Source: Halomonas getboli
Lineage (GTDB): Bacteria > Pseudomonadota > Gammaproteobacteria > Pseudomonadales > Halomonadaceae
Length of the DNA: 39,303 bases
Assembly (NCBI RefSeq): GCF_023094245.1
Contig: NZ_JALMEW010000013.1
Coordinates: 1-39,303 of the forward strand
Direction: 5' to 3'
Positions within the stretch are counted from its first letter, which is position 1, and the number at the start of each line of letters is the position of its first letter. The notes beneath the pieces are model-generated. The model ran no database searches. It saw nothing but the letters and a program-made list of their open reading frames with translations, and was not told where the DNA came from. Shown piece by piece: positions 38,812 through 39,303 of the stretch. Made by a program: the position numbers and the translations under genes.

Positions 38812-38907
38812 GCACCTTTGGCCATTTGTGCAAATGTCCATATGTCCCTTTGCGAGAAGGGACATTTGAACATTTGTCCATTCGCCCCTTTGTCCACCTG
38901 GTCCTTT
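38812..38907. repeat. Octad array E, the longest, just before terS
   Basis: Twelve consecutive octamers from 38812 to 38907 keep the 8-bp step. They run GCACCTTT, GGCCATTT, GTGCAAAT, GTCCATAT, GTCCCTTT, GCGAGAAG, GGACATTT, GAACATTT, GTCCATTC, GCCCCTTT, GTCCACCT and GGTCCTTT. Some boxes are degenerate. The array occupies the cosB-like space between the candidate cosN and the small terminase start. Confidence 0.72.
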
Positions 38908-38924
38908 CTCCTGGAGCGCTCCCG

Positions 38925-39303
38925 ATGGGCGAGATCGTCAATCGCAAGATGTTCGCCAAGATGACCGGCAAGTCGGAGCGTTGGGTCGGCAAGTGGATCG
39001 ACGAGGGGATGCCCGTCGCCGGCGGTGGCGGCAAGGGCCGCCCGGTGGAGATCGACACCGAGGACGCCATCGACTGGCTGATCCGCCGCGAGGTGCGTCG
39101 CCAGATCGGTGACGAGGACGATGACCTGGACGAGGACGGCGTCGGCTCGAGCAGCGCCGAGGATCGGCTGCTGAAGAAGGCCCGCCGCGAGAAGCTCCAG
39201 ATCGATATCGACAAGGAACGCCGGCGCCTGGTGCCGCTGGACGCGGTGGGCAGGATCCTGCACGCCGTCGGCGCGGTATACGCCACCCAGCTCGACTCGC
39301 TTT
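38925..39303 (+). CDS. Terminase small subunit, N-terminal part (lambda Nu1-like)
   Basis: This part holds the DNA-recognition domain of the packaging initiator, which binds cosB and positions the large subunit. The first 60 residues resemble lambda gpNu1: a winged helix with KMFAKMTGKSERWVGKWIDEGMPVAGGGGKG aligning with gpNu1's GASIRTIQNWQEQGMPV-GGGKG region, then an acidic segment (DEDDDLDEDG) and a basic helix (RLLKKARREKLQIDIDKERRR). The gene continues at the other end of the sequence (1-327), giving 192 aa. GGAGCG nine bases before ATG 38925 is the ribosome binding site. Confidence 0.92.
   Translation, partial: MGEIVNRKMFAKMTGKSERWVGKWIDEGMPVAGGGGKGRPVEIDTEDAIDWLIRREVRRQIGDEDDDLDEDGVGSSSAEDRLLKKARREKLQIDIDKERRRLVPLDAVGRILHAVGAVYATQLDSL
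39177..39303. repeat. Direct terminal repeat, copy 2
   Basis: This copy is identical to bases 1-127 (see the first entry). Removing one copy closes the circle and restores the terS frame. Confidence 0.93.

Overview
The window is the complete genome of a temperate, contractile-tailed bacteriophage that probably persists as a linear plasmid-prophage with closed hairpin ends. Bases 1-127 are repeated exactly at 39177-39303, so this is a circular assembly opened inside the small terminase gene. The unique length is about 39,176 bp. High GC, GC-rich codon use and the gene set (lambda-type head, P2-type tail, N15-type RepA and protelomerase) resemble the Halomonas phage phiHAP-1 / Vibrio VHML-VP882 group. 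A Halomonas-like gammaproteobacterial host is therefore the best guess, but it is an inference.

Layout. (1) 38925-39303 joined to 1-21321, plus strand: small and large terminase, gpW-like connector, portal, a protease-capsid fusion, head completion genes, baseplate V-W-J-I, tail fibres and assembly factor, sheath, tube, tail chaperone E/E' with a -1 frameshift signal, tape measure, then U-X-D. Intrinsic terminators follow the capsid gene, the fibre assembly gene, the tube gene and dam. (2) 21463-22224: a Dam-type methylase. (3) 22286-25677, minus strand: small accessory genes and a type Ib partition cassette (ParA plus a small putative ribbon-helix-helix partner). (4) 25678-27847: an intergenic region with an 80-bp perfect palindrome (candidate telomere site) and the divergent protelomerase gene. 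(5) 27826-33190, minus strand: a small gene, the 1328-aa RepA, a structured leader and an S24-type repressor. (6) 33321-36704, plus strand: early genes starting opposite the repressor, including zinc-ribbon proteins and a candidate late antiterminator. (7) 36893-38671: lysis genes (coiled-coil membrane protein, GH108 muramidase, holin), then a candidate lambda-like cosN just upstream of terS.

How it works together. Terminase is inferred to cut at cos for packaging. After infection the DNA circularises, and protelomerase would cut the palindrome to give a hairpin-ended linear replicon. RepA replicates it and ParA/RHH would segregate it. The repressor holds lysogeny.

The least expected structure is a set of five dispersed intergenic arrays in which a GTCC/GGAC-like box starts every 8 bp (22800-22843, 25718-25757, 32191-32226, 36707-36754, 38812-38907). 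They lie upstream of parA, repA, terS, an accessory gene and the lysis cassette. An exact 8-bp rhythm fits cooperative binding by a ribbon-helix-helix protein, so I propose they are dispersed centromere/operator sites for the partition protein at 24762-25049. That would couple segregation, replication and perhaps packaging and lysis. The binding is inferred, not shown.
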